From positions 80,749 to 128,895 of the forward strand of contig HF996057.1 in the NCBI GenBank assembly GCA_000432515.1: a DNA stretch of 48,147 nt, written 5' to 3'. The notes under the pieces were generated by a model. It saw only the letters and a list, made by a program, of their open reading frames with translations. It searched no databases and had not been told where the DNA came from. The translations under genes and the position numbers were made by a program. Source of the stretch: Bacteroides sp. CAG:545. Lineage in GTDB: Bacteria > Bacteroidota > Bacteroidia > Bacteroidales > UBA932. Shown piece by piece: positions 1 to 7,670 of this stretch (its first letter is position 1; every line of letters starts with the position of its first letter).

Positions 1-19
1 GAAGAGCAGCACCTGTCAT
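1..19 (-). CDS. Start of a further gene of the secretion/pilus operon (partial)
   Basis: An ATG at 17-19 on the minus strand lies 7 nt beyond the stop of the GspM/PilO-like gene and opens a frame (MTGAAL...) that runs off the window. Its spacing and strand match the tight operon behind it. A GspF/PilC platform protein or minor pseudopilins are missing from the visible part and would be expected here, but six codons cannot identify the gene. Confidence 0.35.
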
Positions 20-26
20 TTTTCTG

Positions 27-509
27 TCAATTCTTATCATATTCAATCAGGGCAAGTTCAATATTCATACGTATAGTGCGTGGTAATCCGTTCATCCTGT
101 CATACAAGACCATTGACACTTTAGGGAAACGCAGGGCCTTATCTGATGATTCCAGCCCATCAAGAATCTTGACAAGTTCTAGAAACCTGCCGGAAAGAGT
201 CAATGATGCTGTAAATAGCTGGACATTCCCATTAGCTTCTTCCGCTCTTGGCGAATACGATATGAGAGAACACCCGGTACTGCTGCATAATGTATCAGCA
301 ATGCGGACAATGTCCCCTCCTGAAAGCAGTGGCTTCGACAATATGCAGTCATCCAATGAACTCCCAGGCTTAGGCTCAACTGAAATCTCATGCGACAGCC
401 GTCTGAATTCACCATATTGCTTTACAGTACGGGACAATGCCAACCACCATATTGCAGCAGGAGTCAGAAGAATCAAGGTAAGTAATTTAATTATACCTGT
501 ATATTTCAT
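27..509 (-). CDS. GspM/PilO-like small inner-membrane assembly protein
   Basis: A 160-residue protein with a short N-terminal cytoplasmic stretch, one hydrophobic segment (about residues 7-25), then a periplasmic part ending in a compact domain (about 75-155). This is the architecture of PilO/GspM proteins, which pair with PilN/GspL to link the ATPase to the secretin. Sequence alone is weak evidence because this family diverges strongly. The call rests on size, topology and position 2 nt after the GspL/PilN-like gene and behind the secretin and ATPase genes. It could be another bitopic component of the same machine. Confidence 0.5.
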   Translation of the reverse strand: MKYTGIIKLLTLILLTPAAIWWLALSRTVKQYGEFRRLSHEISVEPKPGSSLDDCILSKPLLSGGDIVRIADTLCSSTGCSLISYSPRAEEANGNVQLFTASLTLSGRFLELVKILDGLESSDKALRFPKVSMVLYDRMNGLPRTIRMNIELALIEYDKN

Positions 510-511
510 AG

Positions 512-1417
512 CTAGATAGGAATAGAAAGTTCGAATGCATTGGTATCTCGGCTATGCCCCGAACGACCATACGACACTATTGACAATCCCGAAAACCTGG
601 TTTCAGTCTTCAGTGAAGATATGAAAGTCATCAGGTTTTCAGAGGAAGCGGTGCCGCATATCCTCAATGTCACAGGAACTCGTGCCAAAGCGTCTTTCCC
701 ATCGCCGGCTGCACGGATTTCCAATAATGTCAGCATTACACCGTCCGGGACCTTGGATGCAATAGCATCCAGAAGTGATGCCCGGCTGAATACCGGAAAG
801 CCCGTCATGCGCCTCATCATATCGTGCTGCTTTTGACTGACTTTTTCCATCTGTCGGAATTGTACAGCAATCCGTTCCGCATCTATTCTGGTCTTCCCTA
901 TTTTATGGGATAGGGCCGAATATACAAACCAATTTCCGAGCAGCACCACAAGAAAAGTCACGAGGACCGGCAAACGCAGCCTCATATAGACTGCACTGCA
1001 GATGTTGTCAGTTATCACCGGATTTTTGTATAATTTCCTTAAAGTCAGTTCTTTGGAAATTATTTCTCCCATGATTCTGCGGATAGCATCATTGTCTGCG
1101 GATTTCATGACACAGGTTCCTACAGCATAAGCACCTGTTGATGTCAGCATTGACATTGCCTTATCAGCCAGGGTCTTTTTAATGAAAGCCACTTCCACAT
1201 TGCCATCAGGCAGGGGACTCTCACTACGAACAATATCTGTATTCGCACGGATTCTGGCAAGTAGCGGATTGTCTTCAGAGAGTGTCCGTTCCAGAACATC
1301 TGCTCCAGTCAATATAATGACTACAGGAGAACCTTTCTGAAGCCTTTTCTGGTTCAGCGACACATCTCCGCCAACGATGACAAATACTGCTGGAGATATT
1401 TCTGGAAATAGTCTCAT
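512..1417 (-). CDS. GspL/PilN-like inner-membrane assembly protein
   Basis: A 301-residue bitopic protein. Residues 1-148 are cytoplasmic and unlike anything I can name. Residues 149-167 form one membrane segment, 170-205 a charged, probably coiled-coil stretch, and 208-301 a periplasmic domain with the pattern seen in PilN/GspL (including the string VPDGVMLTLLEI). GspL proteins carry an actin-like cytoplasmic domain that holds the ATPase; the N-terminal part here is shorter and may be a reduced version. The start overlaps the secretin stop by 4 nt (ATGA), suggesting coupled translation. The role in a type II secretion/type IV pilus-like machine is inferred from context. Confidence 0.55.
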   Translation of the reverse strand: MRLFPEISPAVFVIVGGDVSLNQKRLQKGSPVVIILTGADVLERTLSEDNPLLARIRANTDIVRSESPLPDGNVEVAFIKKTLADKAMSMLTSTGAYAVGTCVMKSADNDAIRRIMGEIISKELTLRKLYKNPVITDNICSAVYMRLRLPVLVTFLVVLLGNWFVYSALSHKIGKTRIDAERIAVQFRQMEKVSQKQHDMMRRMTGFPVFSRASLLDAIASKVPDGVMLTLLEIRAAGDGKDALARVPVTLRICGTASSENLMTFISSLKTETRFSGLSIVSYGRSGHSRDTNAFELSIPI

Positions 1418-2787
1418 TGCAATGCGGGTTTTATTACGACACTCATCTTATGGTTTGTGCGCTCCTTTACGGATCGGCCGAACAACAATCTGAGCACAGG
1501 TACCCTGGCAAGAAACGGAAGTCCACGTGCTGAATCATCTGTGAGATTCTTCTCTATGCCACCGAGAATCACCGCCTCGCCGTTCTTTACCTTGATGATG
1601 GAATTGAAGCTGCGCTTGGTTATTCCTGGAGGAACATATAGGTCCGATAACTTGTCATCAGCGAACTCGTCCTGATCTAATTGAATCTGAAGTGTTATTG
1701 TGCTGTCGGCGCTCACATAAGGCGTCAGTGTCAATGTGAAGCTGGCTTCCACATTCTTCCAGGTAAATGATTCTGACTGAAGAGGATTCTGTGTGCCTAT
1801 GATGTTCACTTGGCTCTCCTTGTAGTATTTGACTTCACCACTTTTCAGCACAGCTTTGTGCCCATTCAATGTGGCTAATTTGGGGGTTGATTTCAATGTG
1901 ATTTTTCCTGCATCTTCCAGACATTCCAGATCTGCATAGAATGTCGGACCTACTTTGCCAAGATTAAAACCAGACATTTTTCCGAATGAAGAAATAAGCC
2001 TGTTCGCATTATCTGAATCCAGAGACATGTTTAGCCCAGGACTTATACTGCCGGATTTTCCTGAACGTACTTCACTGCCATACCCGAAAGACAATCCCAC
2101 TTTTCTGGAAAAGCTTTTGGTGGCGTCCACCATAATCACATCTATAGAAATCAACGGAATACTCTTGTCTATATCATTCAAGAATGTTTGCAACCGTCGT
2201 ATATCAACAGTGTCGCCACTGACAACCAGACTGTTCTGCTCAAGATATTCCCTTATCTGAAGATTCTTGCTGATGCTTTCAGGAATAATATCCGTAACGC
2301 TATCCACAGAACGGAAATTCAGAGGAATGACACGTTCCGCATTTACCGATTCCTGCCTGGTGTCTGGAAACGATGAATAGTCCTGATAAACCGGTGCAGG
2401 GACTGGTTCTGGTCTTGGTGGGTCTGGGACTTTATAATCCGTAATCGCAATGATGCCATCAACCACTTTCAGGTCCAGGCTTTTCTGGCTACAGCAGTAG
2501 CTGATGACATCCTTGACATGCACTTGCTTCAAGTTACATGTTATCGTCTTGGATGGACTGAAATTCACCTCCATATTCAGGTCATTCGATACGGCAAGTG
2601 CCTTCAGAAGTTCATAGACAGAAAACTTCGTCACGGATATGTCCGTAAGGTCGTTCAGATGAGGACGAATAGCAGAGAGTGAATCCAGACTTCGTCTGAC
2701 AGGCTCCACTCTATCTTGTGCTGACAGTCCAGAATTCAGAACTGTCCACAGAAACATCGTGGAAAACAATATAAATAGGTGCTTCAT
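1414..2787 (-). CDS. Secretin (GspD/PilQ family outer-membrane channel)
   Basis: A 457-residue protein with a signal peptide (about residues 1-23, ending LSAQD). Next come an STN/N0-like domain (about 50-120), a proline-rich linker, an N1-like domain (about 150-215) and a C-terminal secretin core with typical strings such as VKNGEAVILGGI, GLPFLARVPVLRLLFG and the ending VVIKPAL. Secretins form the outer-membrane ring through which type II systems or type IV pili pass. It is small for the family, with few N domains. No lipobox is seen, so a pilotin or self-insertion would be needed. It follows the ATPase gene by 7 nt. Type II and pilus roles cannot be separated from this gene alone. Confidence 0.88.
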   Translation of the reverse strand: MKHLFILFSTMFLWTVLNSGLSAQDRVEPVRRSLDSLSAIRPHLNDLTDISVTKFSVYELLKALAVSNDLNMEVNFSPSKTITCNLKQVHVKDVISYCCSQKSLDLKVVDGIIAITDYKVPDPPRPEPVPAPVYQDYSSFPDTRQESVNAERVIPLNFRSVDSVTDIIPESISKNLQIREYLEQNSLVVSGDTVDIRRLQTFLNDIDKSIPLISIDVIMVDATKSFSRKVGLSFGYGSEVRSGKSGSISPGLNMSLDSDNANRLISSFGKMSGFNLGKVGPTFYADLECLEDAGKITLKSTPKLATLNGHKAVLKSGEVKYYKESQVNIIGTQNPLQSESFTWKNVEASFTLTLTPYVSADSTITLQIQLDQDEFADDKLSDLYVPPGITKRSFNSIIKVKNGEAVILGGIEKNLTDDSARGLPFLARVPVLRLLFGRSVKERTNHKMSVVIKPALQ

Positions 2788-2794
2788 CTTGGGA

Positions 2795-4201
2795 CTAAGA
2801 ATTGATCATAGGCAGTATTTCTTCTAGGGAAGTTTCTCCTGCCAGATACAGATTTGTAGCAGAGTCTTTCAAGGATATGATATTCCGTGATTTCATGTGC
2901 TCGTCAATATTAGAAACTTCATGTCGGATGGCATCTGCAATTTCATCATCCACCAGAATGACTTCATAAATAGCCTTGCGTCCGGAATATCCTGTATAAT
3001 AGCATTTCTCGCATCCGCATCGGCGGTACGTCCTGGCCGTTCCTGTTATAATTCCGGCAGACACCTTCTCTGACGAATCTTCTTTCTTGCAGTATGGACA
3101 AAGTCGACGTACAAGGCGCTGCGCCACACAAGCTGCAAGCGTTTCGGACAGCATATATGGATGAACTCCCATATCTATCATTCTTGCTACACATCCCCAG
3201 GCACTATTGGTATGAAGCGTCGAGAGTACCAGGTGTCCTGTCAATGAGCTTCTTACCGCCATCTCTGCCGTATCTTCATCCCGTATCTCTCCAAGCATAA
3301 TTATATCCGGGTCCTGTCGCAGGAATGACCGCAGGGCTACAGGAAATGTTAGACCGATTTCTTCTTTCAGTTGTACCTGATTTACGCCTGCGACTGTGTA
3401 TTCCACCGGGTCCTCAATCGTAAGGATATTGTTATCATCGCGGTTCAGTAATTCCAGGGTTGCATATAAGGTTGTGCTCTTTCCAGAACCGGTAGGCCCG
3501 CTGATAAGTATCATTCCGTATGGTCGCGATATAGCTGATTTATAGTTCGCCAGCTGACGTTCTGTGAAACCTAGAGAATCCAGTGCCAATCGTCTGGAAT
3601 CACGAACCAGAAGCCTCATAACCATTTTCTCTCCAAATACTGTAGGCATAACAGATGTTCTTATATCGAACTTGACACCATTTCTTGAGAACATTATCCT
3701 TCCGTCTTGCGGAAGCTGCTTCTCGGAGATATCCAGGTTTGACAAGATTTTTACCCGGTTCACGATTCCGGAATAATCATCTTTCCGAATTATATGACGC
3801 TCTACAAGCCGTCCGTCGATTCTGAAACGGACACGAGCGGAGGTTTCAGAAGGTTCAAAATGAATGTCACTGGAGTTCATGGAATAAGCCTCAGAAACGA
3901 TACATTCCACTATATCGGCTCCGCCGGAAATGCTACCGGATGAAGCATGACCTGATGTCCTGTAGTTTCTGGTTATCAATGCCGAAAGCTCATTCGGTTC
4001 TACAGTCTCCATCTCCACATGGTAACCGAACAGAACTTCCACTTCCCGGATAACTTCTGAATAATCTCGTCCGCTTTCTACTGCGCAATGCAGAATATTA
4101 CCATTCCTGATGGTAAGCGGCATCATTCTGTATGACAAAGCTTCCGCTCCGCTGAAGACTTGAAGAGCTTCAGTGGTTGCCGTTTTTCTAGTATCTGTCA
4201 T
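2795..4201 (-). CDS. Type II secretion/type IV pilus assembly ATPase (GspE/PilB family)
   Basis: A 468-residue hexameric ATPase powering pseudopilus or pilus assembly at the inner membrane. The core motifs are present: Walker A GPTGSGKST at 235-243, the Asp box IEDPVE at 262-267, Walker B DIIMLGEIRD ending near 308, and the His box TGHLVLSTLH at 321-330. A zinc tetracysteine region has C368/C371 and C395, C397 and C400. The N-terminal N1E-like domain (1-85) is short, as in GspE rather than long PilB. No second motor ATPase (PilT) is seen here, which mildly favours a secretion system over retractile pili. Confidence 0.93.
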   Translation of the reverse strand: MTDTRKTATTEALQVFSGAEALSYRMMPLTIRNGNILHCAVESGRDYSEVIREVEVLFGYHVEMETVEPNELSALITRNYRTSGHASSGSISGGADIVECIVSEAYSMNSSDIHFEPSETSARVRFRIDGRLVERHIIRKDDYSGIVNRVKILSNLDISEKQLPQDGRIMFSRNGVKFDIRTSVMPTVFGEKMVMRLLVRDSRRLALDSLGFTERQLANYKSAISRPYGMILISGPTGSGKSTTLYATLELLNRDDNNILTIEDPVEYTVAGVNQVQLKEEIGLTFPVALRSFLRQDPDIIMLGEIRDEDTAEMAVRSSLTGHLVLSTLHTNSAWGCVARMIDMGVHPYMLSETLAACVAQRLVRRLCPYCKKEDSSEKVSAGIITGTARTYRRCGCEKCYYTGYSGRKAIYEVILVDDEIADAIRHEVSNIDEHMKSRNIISLKDSATNLYLAGETSLEEILPMINS

Positions 4202-4211
4202 ATCCTGATTA

Positions 4212-4637
4212 TTAATCCTTTACTATCTCCACCAGATGCTTATCCTGGTCGATTTCCCATGTATTATAGTCTCCATCCTTATCGAAATCGACTACGGATG
4301 TGGCTCTGGCCTTGAATCCGGATTCTGAGACATCGGTTACTTCTATCAGATAGTTTGCATTGCCTCCATCTGTTACGAGTTTCTGCTGTTCGAAACCTAT
4401 CTCTTCTAAATCATCCGTATATCGGGAATATGTATAGAAATATGTCTGTTCCAGCGAGTGCAGAAAAACCAGCTGCTGCTGAGCTTCAGTACTTTTCGCT
4501 CTTGAGATGAGAGGCATCAGATTCGGAAGTGCGATAAGTACAAGAATTCCCATGATTACCAGAACCACCAGAAGTTCGGCAAGGGAGAAAGCCCGCATTT
4601 CACGAGCCCTCTCATTCTTGAAAGTAGCAGATCTCAT
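4212..4637 (-). CDS. Major pseudopilin/type IV pilin-like protein with an EF-hand-like loop
   Basis: A 141-residue protein with a class III prepilin signal: a charged leader, then FSLAELLVVLVIMGILVLIA. Cleavage would fall after Ala16, giving mature Phe1 and the conserved Glu5 (Glu21 of the precursor). Ala at -1 is less usual than Gly. Near the C-terminus residues 117-128 (DFDKDGDYNTWE) match a canonical 12-residue EF-hand loop, D-x-D-x-D-G...E; GspG pseudopilins are known to bind calcium near their C-terminus. An internal ATG at codon 14 with an AGAGG upstream is an alternative start but would leave only a 3-residue leader. This is the likely substrate of the prepilin peptidase at 7009-7650. 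Confidence 0.85.
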   Translation of the reverse strand: MRSATFKNERAREMRAFSLAELLVVLVIMGILVLIALPNLMPLISRAKSTEAQQQLVFLHSLEQTYFYTYSRYTDDLEEIGFEQQKLVTDGGNANYLIEVTDVSESGFKARATSVVDFDKDGDYNTWEIDQDKHLVEIVKD

Positions 4638-4651
4638 TTTCTTTCAGACTA

Positions 4652-5227
4652 TCAGAATGTCATCTTTAAGGACAATCCAGCTACTGGCTGATATGGCGTT
4701 GCAGAGGACGGTGCATAGGTGAAGTATGGCGCCATGTCTATATCCAGACCACTGTGCAGTTTACGCATGTCCCGGATATACAGATTCTTTATCTTAGCTG
4801 TACGGACAGCATCCACCACACTCCATGTTTTCAAAAGTAACTGGGCTCCTATAGCAATGCCTGTCAAATAGGTGGCATCGACATCCGTAAGCCTGTTATA
4901 CCTATCGAATGTATATTCGAAGGATAGCACAAAACCTGCGGTAAGCACTATATCGCTAAAGAAAAAGCCTGCCGCAGCACCCCACTTGTCTGCAATTCCT
5001 TGTCCGAGGCCAGGAATAAAGAACGATGCCACGCCGAGTCCGACAGGACTGTATTTGTCGTCAAAATCCTTCACATAATCTTTCGCACGATAGTAATGTC
5101 TGTATTGCCGGTACTTCATCCTGCATGTCACTGCCTGGATATTTTCTGATTTATCAGTACGCTCCTGTGCTATGACATTAACCGATGTCATCAGCAAAAT
5201 AGTCAGTAGAATTAATTTCAGTTTCAT
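4652..5227 (-). CDS. Signal-peptide membrane protein resembling DUF5683
   Basis: A 191-residue protein with an N-terminal signal peptide (about 1-20, ending VIAQE). Two to three hydrophobic segments follow, the first carrying FFIPGLGQGIADKWGAA. That Pro-Gly-Leu-Gly-Gln string plus tandem helices is typical of the Bacteroidota DUF5683/TM2-like family, whose function is unknown to me. Its start overlaps the stop of the barstar-like gene (TAATG) and it sits 14 nt ahead of the pseudopilin gene, so it is co-transcribed with the secretion genes and may be an accessory component. Confidence 0.55.
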   Translation of the reverse strand: MKLKLILLTILLMTSVNVIAQERTDKSENIQAVTCRMKYRQYRHYYRAKDYVKDFDDKYSPVGLGVASFFIPGLGQGIADKWGAAAGFFFSDIVLTAGFVLSFEYTFDRYNRLTDVDATYLTGIAIGAQLLLKTWSVVDAVRTAKIKNLYIRDMRKLHSGLDIDMAPYFTYAPSSATPYQPVAGLSLKMTF

Positions 5228-5946
5228 TATGTTCGATGTTTAAGTGTTTTCACTTCGAAATTTTCGACATTCCGATAAGAATTAAGCGATGTTGCCTGAA
5301 AAAGTGGTGATGACAATTCCACAATCTTATTTACAGACAATCTGCCACTACCGTTTATCTGTATCACGACAATCTCATTGTCGAGACTTACAGGATGAAA
5401 TGGCTCATTTTTCGAATAAAGAATCCAATTGTCACCTAAAGAGATTACTCGAATTCGCATCTTATCATTTTCGGTCTCAAAAGCATACCAACACCATGAT
5501 GTTATACCTGATATTTGAGCATAAATTCTCAGCACATTTTTGCTGTTCTTATTTCTTTCAAGAAAAATCTCTTTAGCGAAATATGTCTGCTTTATATTTG
5601 CTGTTTGAAGATAGTATTGGTTCAACATTGCTGTCACTTTTTCTGGAAGTGATCCGCTGTAAGTCACTTGTACCATTTTCTCATTCTCATTGTAAGCCAC
5701 TTTCCAGTAAAGATCGACCTCATCCATTATGTCCAGATATTGAATTGTTGCATCGCCGAAATCTGGAATGGTGTTATGAATTACATGTATCTGTTCAGTA
5801 ATCATATATGGATCTTTGAGTGTCTCAATGAATGCATCAAGATTAGAAATATAATCATAATCAACATTCATTTTCTTGGAGAACAACTTGTACAAATCCT
5901 CGATTGTATGAATTTGCTGGTCAATTATTATCTGTATCATTTTCAT
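5227..5946 (-). CDS. Barstar-like protein, probable immunity protein
   Basis: A 239-residue soluble protein. Residues 1-85 read like the barstar (barnase inhibitor) fold: a beta strand (IQIIIDQQI), a helix, the family string around DYISNLDAFIETLKD (barstars have a Tyr...Asn-Leu-Asp-Ala... pattern), then a strand with VIHN. Residues 95-239 form a second domain I do not recognise. Barstar-like proteins commonly act as immunity proteins against secreted RNases or other toxins. The start overlaps the stop of a toxin-tip remnant by 4 nt (ATGA), a typical toxin-immunity arrangement. The gene is visibly more AT-rich than the surrounding chromosome, which suggests transfer. It lies inside the secretion operon. 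Confidence 0.55.
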   Translation of the reverse strand: MKMIQIIIDQQIHTIEDLYKLFSKKMNVDYDYISNLDAFIETLKDPYMITEQIHVIHNTIPDFGDATIQYLDIMDEVDLYWKVAYNENEKMVQVTYSGSLPEKVTAMLNQYYLQTANIKQTYFAKEIFLERNKNSKNVLRIYAQISGITSWCWYAFETENDKMRIRVISLGDNWILYSKNEPFHPVSLDNEIVVIQINGSGRLSVNKIVELSSPLFQATSLNSYRNVENFEVKTLKHRT

Positions 5947-6059
5947 GGTTTAAATTTAATAAATGTATGGTAATGAGAATGATTAGGTCCATTTTTACCT
6001 GGAGAAGTTGTGGCATCGATTCTTACCATGAATTTGACAAAATTATTGAGAGGAAGATA
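5943..6059 (-). pseudogene. Orphan toxin C-terminal tip (38 codons, no proper beginning)
   Basis: Between the two immunity-like genes a minus-strand frame stays open for 38 codons. It contains VRIDATTSPGKNGPNHSHYH and ends in FIKFKP. An Arg-Ile-Asp stretch followed by Pro-Asn-His-x-His and a short basic end is what the last strand of many polymorphic-toxin nuclease domains looks like. Its TGA overlaps the ATG of the barstar-like gene by 4 nt. The frame has no beginning: a stop lies at 6060-6062, inside the end of the preceding gene, and the only ATG is at 6029. I read it as a displaced toxin tip left behind when a new toxin cassette came in. The toxin type is not identified. Confidence 0.45.
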
Positions 6060-7002
6060 TCAAATGTATCAAGTCAATTACGTCCGAAGGATTTAATAAC
6101 ATTCTTCTCCAATAAACAATTGCAGCATCTAAATCAGGGATGTCATTATTAAAGATATACAAATCACCATCTCCATAAGGGTATCTATCGCAAATGTGGC
6201 TTCCATAGTATTTATCAAAAAATCCTTGTCGCCCCCTGTTTCTAAACAAATCCAGGAATGCAATTTTTTTCCCGACAAAAGAAAAATCATTTCGTGCGGA
6301 TTTAAAGACATGGTTCAGTTCTTCTGCATACATATTATCCAGAAGTTCCGGACTCTGATTTTTAATGTAGGCTATCAAGTCTTCTTTCCGAAAAATATTC
6401 ACATTCCAATACACAATTGCAGCATCATAGCCTCCAGACTGCACTGTTTGTTTTGCATCAAATATATACAGGTTCCCTTTCTCTAAAGGATACAATGACC
6501 TTTTATACAATCCATTATCATAGATACCAAATTTATACAATCCGTTATCATAGATACCAAAGTATTTTCTTTTGTCTAATGAACCATATGGATTGATAAA
6601 TGCTATCTTTTTATCCTCGAAAGAAAAATCACCTCTCTCGTCTGAAAATAGTTCATTTAGCGCTAGAGTTTCTGAGTTACTCAAATGAAGTGCATCATTA
6701 CCATTGTCTGCAATAGTGTAAGGGACAATGTCTTTTGATACACGATTATACAACTCGTCGCAGGCTGGCCCCTCTGAAGCAAATTCTAATCGTCCATAGC
6801 ATGTTCCACGCTCATAATAATATGTTTCCCATCTGCCATCATCGAGCCTTCGAAGATGAGAATCATAACAGACAATTAATTCTTTAGCTTCTAAATGGAG
6901 TTTTGGCGTTAAGGCGATTTCCCTTTCTAAAGAAACTTTATGCCTTAAACCGCTTTCCTCATCACATTTCCGTAAAATATTTAAAAAAGTTTGAATTCTC
7001 AT
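6043..7002 (-). CDS. Putative immunity protein for the TNT-type toxin, with a duplicated C-terminal domain
   Basis: A 319-residue soluble protein starting 6 nt after the toxin-fusion stop. Residues 1-95 contain DGRWETYYYERG followed by LEFASEGPACDELYNRV, a pattern I associate with small proteins next to TNT toxins (inference). Residues about 120-215 and 225-315 are two related copies: each begins DFSF..KKIAF, passes a string ending LYIF, then DAAIVYW, and ends in a helical ...DLI..I segment. The family of this repeat is unknown to me. A 30-bp tandem duplication lies in the first copy. The base composition is very low in GC (one 60-base stretch at 6541 counts 17 G+C), unlike the flanking genes. 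Confidence 0.5.
   Translation of the reverse strand: MRIQTFLNILRKCDEESGLRHKVSLEREIALTPKLHLEAKELIVCYDSHLRRLDDGRWETYYYERGTCYGRLEFASEGPACDELYNRVSKDIVPYTIADNGNDALHLSNSETLALNELFSDERGDFSFEDKKIAFINPYGSLDKRKYFGIYDNGLYKFGIYDNGLYKRSLYPLEKGNLYIFDAKQTVQSGGYDAAIVYWNVNIFRKEDLIAYIKNQSPELLDNMYAEELNHVFKSARNDFSFVGKKIAFLDLFRNRGRQGFFDKYYGSHICDRYPYGDGDLYIFNNDIPDLDAAIVYWRRMLLNPSDVIDLIHLISSSQ
6502..6561. repeat. Tandem 30-bp direct repeat, two copies
   Basis: Two adjacent 30-bp units differ at one position (a at 6514, g at 6544). They lie in frame in the putative immunity gene and duplicate ten residues (FGIYDNGLYK). Near-identity suggests a recent slippage event. Confidence 0.9.
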
Positions 7003-7008
7003 AGTATT

Positions 7009-7650
7009 CTACTTTATTATTTTTATATACCCCTTTTCAATATAGTAACTGATGTCATTCTTAAGATAATATTGAGTCCCACCACCAGATGAATTGAACC
7101 AATAAAATGGAGCCGCTTGCCCCTCACTGACAGGAAATGGCTTATTTACCATATATCTAGTATATTCTGCTGTTTTAATATAGGAAGGAAGACTCCTGCT
7201 TTCAAAATCTGTCCCTTCTGGAGATAAGAAACGACCTTCAGTAGGCTTTCCGTATACTGAAATCAGTGGAATGCTACCGTCTCTTCTGAAAACCAAAAGC
7301 CAAGATACAAGAGCTGCACAAGATGAAACTACCAGAAACATGAGATAGTTATGCAGCTGAAAGTAAGGTGCAAGCAGAAACAGGAATACGCAGTCCCCTT
7401 CCCCAATCATTCCAGATAGTTTTTTCTTCCGCAGCTTGAAATACAAGGCTAGGAAAAGTGCCATAAGCAGTAGGACTGATGAGTTTAATAGTATATTGAA
7501 TATTAATATTTTCCATCCCATGCAAAAACATGCAGACAAGACTGCAGCAGCCCCGAAGACAGCGAGCCACAGAACATGTACAGTCCTGTCACGATAATCA
7601 GATATGATCATCGGCAGCAGAGGTATCAGCATAATCAATGAAATATTCAT
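7009..7650 (-). CDS. Prepilin peptidase (A24) N-terminus fused to a TNT-type NAD glycohydrolase domain
   Basis: A 213-residue chimera. Residues 1-121 look like a small A24 prepilin peptidase: several membrane helices, a first candidate catalytic Asp in SDYRDR (Asp18) and the GxGD motif as GEGD at 83-86. After the last helix and RRDGSIPLIS, where such peptidases normally start their final helix, the sequence changes to a soluble 80-residue domain. It has VYGKPTEGRFLSPEGT, FESRSLP, a Y..Y.V.KP.PV.EG stretch and GGGTQYYL, then a C-terminal helix and strand. This is the signature of the tuberculosis necrotizing toxin family, whose Gln in GGGxQY is essential (here Gln193). By positive-inside reasoning the toxin domain would face the cytoplasm. 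It begins the operon, and the next gene is the likely immunity gene. Confidence 0.7.
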   Translation of the reverse strand: MNISLIMLIPLLPMIISDYRDRTVHVLWLAVFGAAAVLSACFCMGWKILIFNILLNSSVLLLMALFLALYFKLRKKKLSGMIGEGDCVFLFLLAPYFQLHNYLMFLVVSSCAALVSWLLVFRRDGSIPLISVYGKPTEGRFLSPEGTDFESRSLPSYIKTAEYTRYMVNKPFPVSEGQAAPFYWFNSSGGGTQYYLKNDISYYIEKGYIKIIK

Positions 7651-7670
7651 CTTGATGTGTGGCGACTCCG

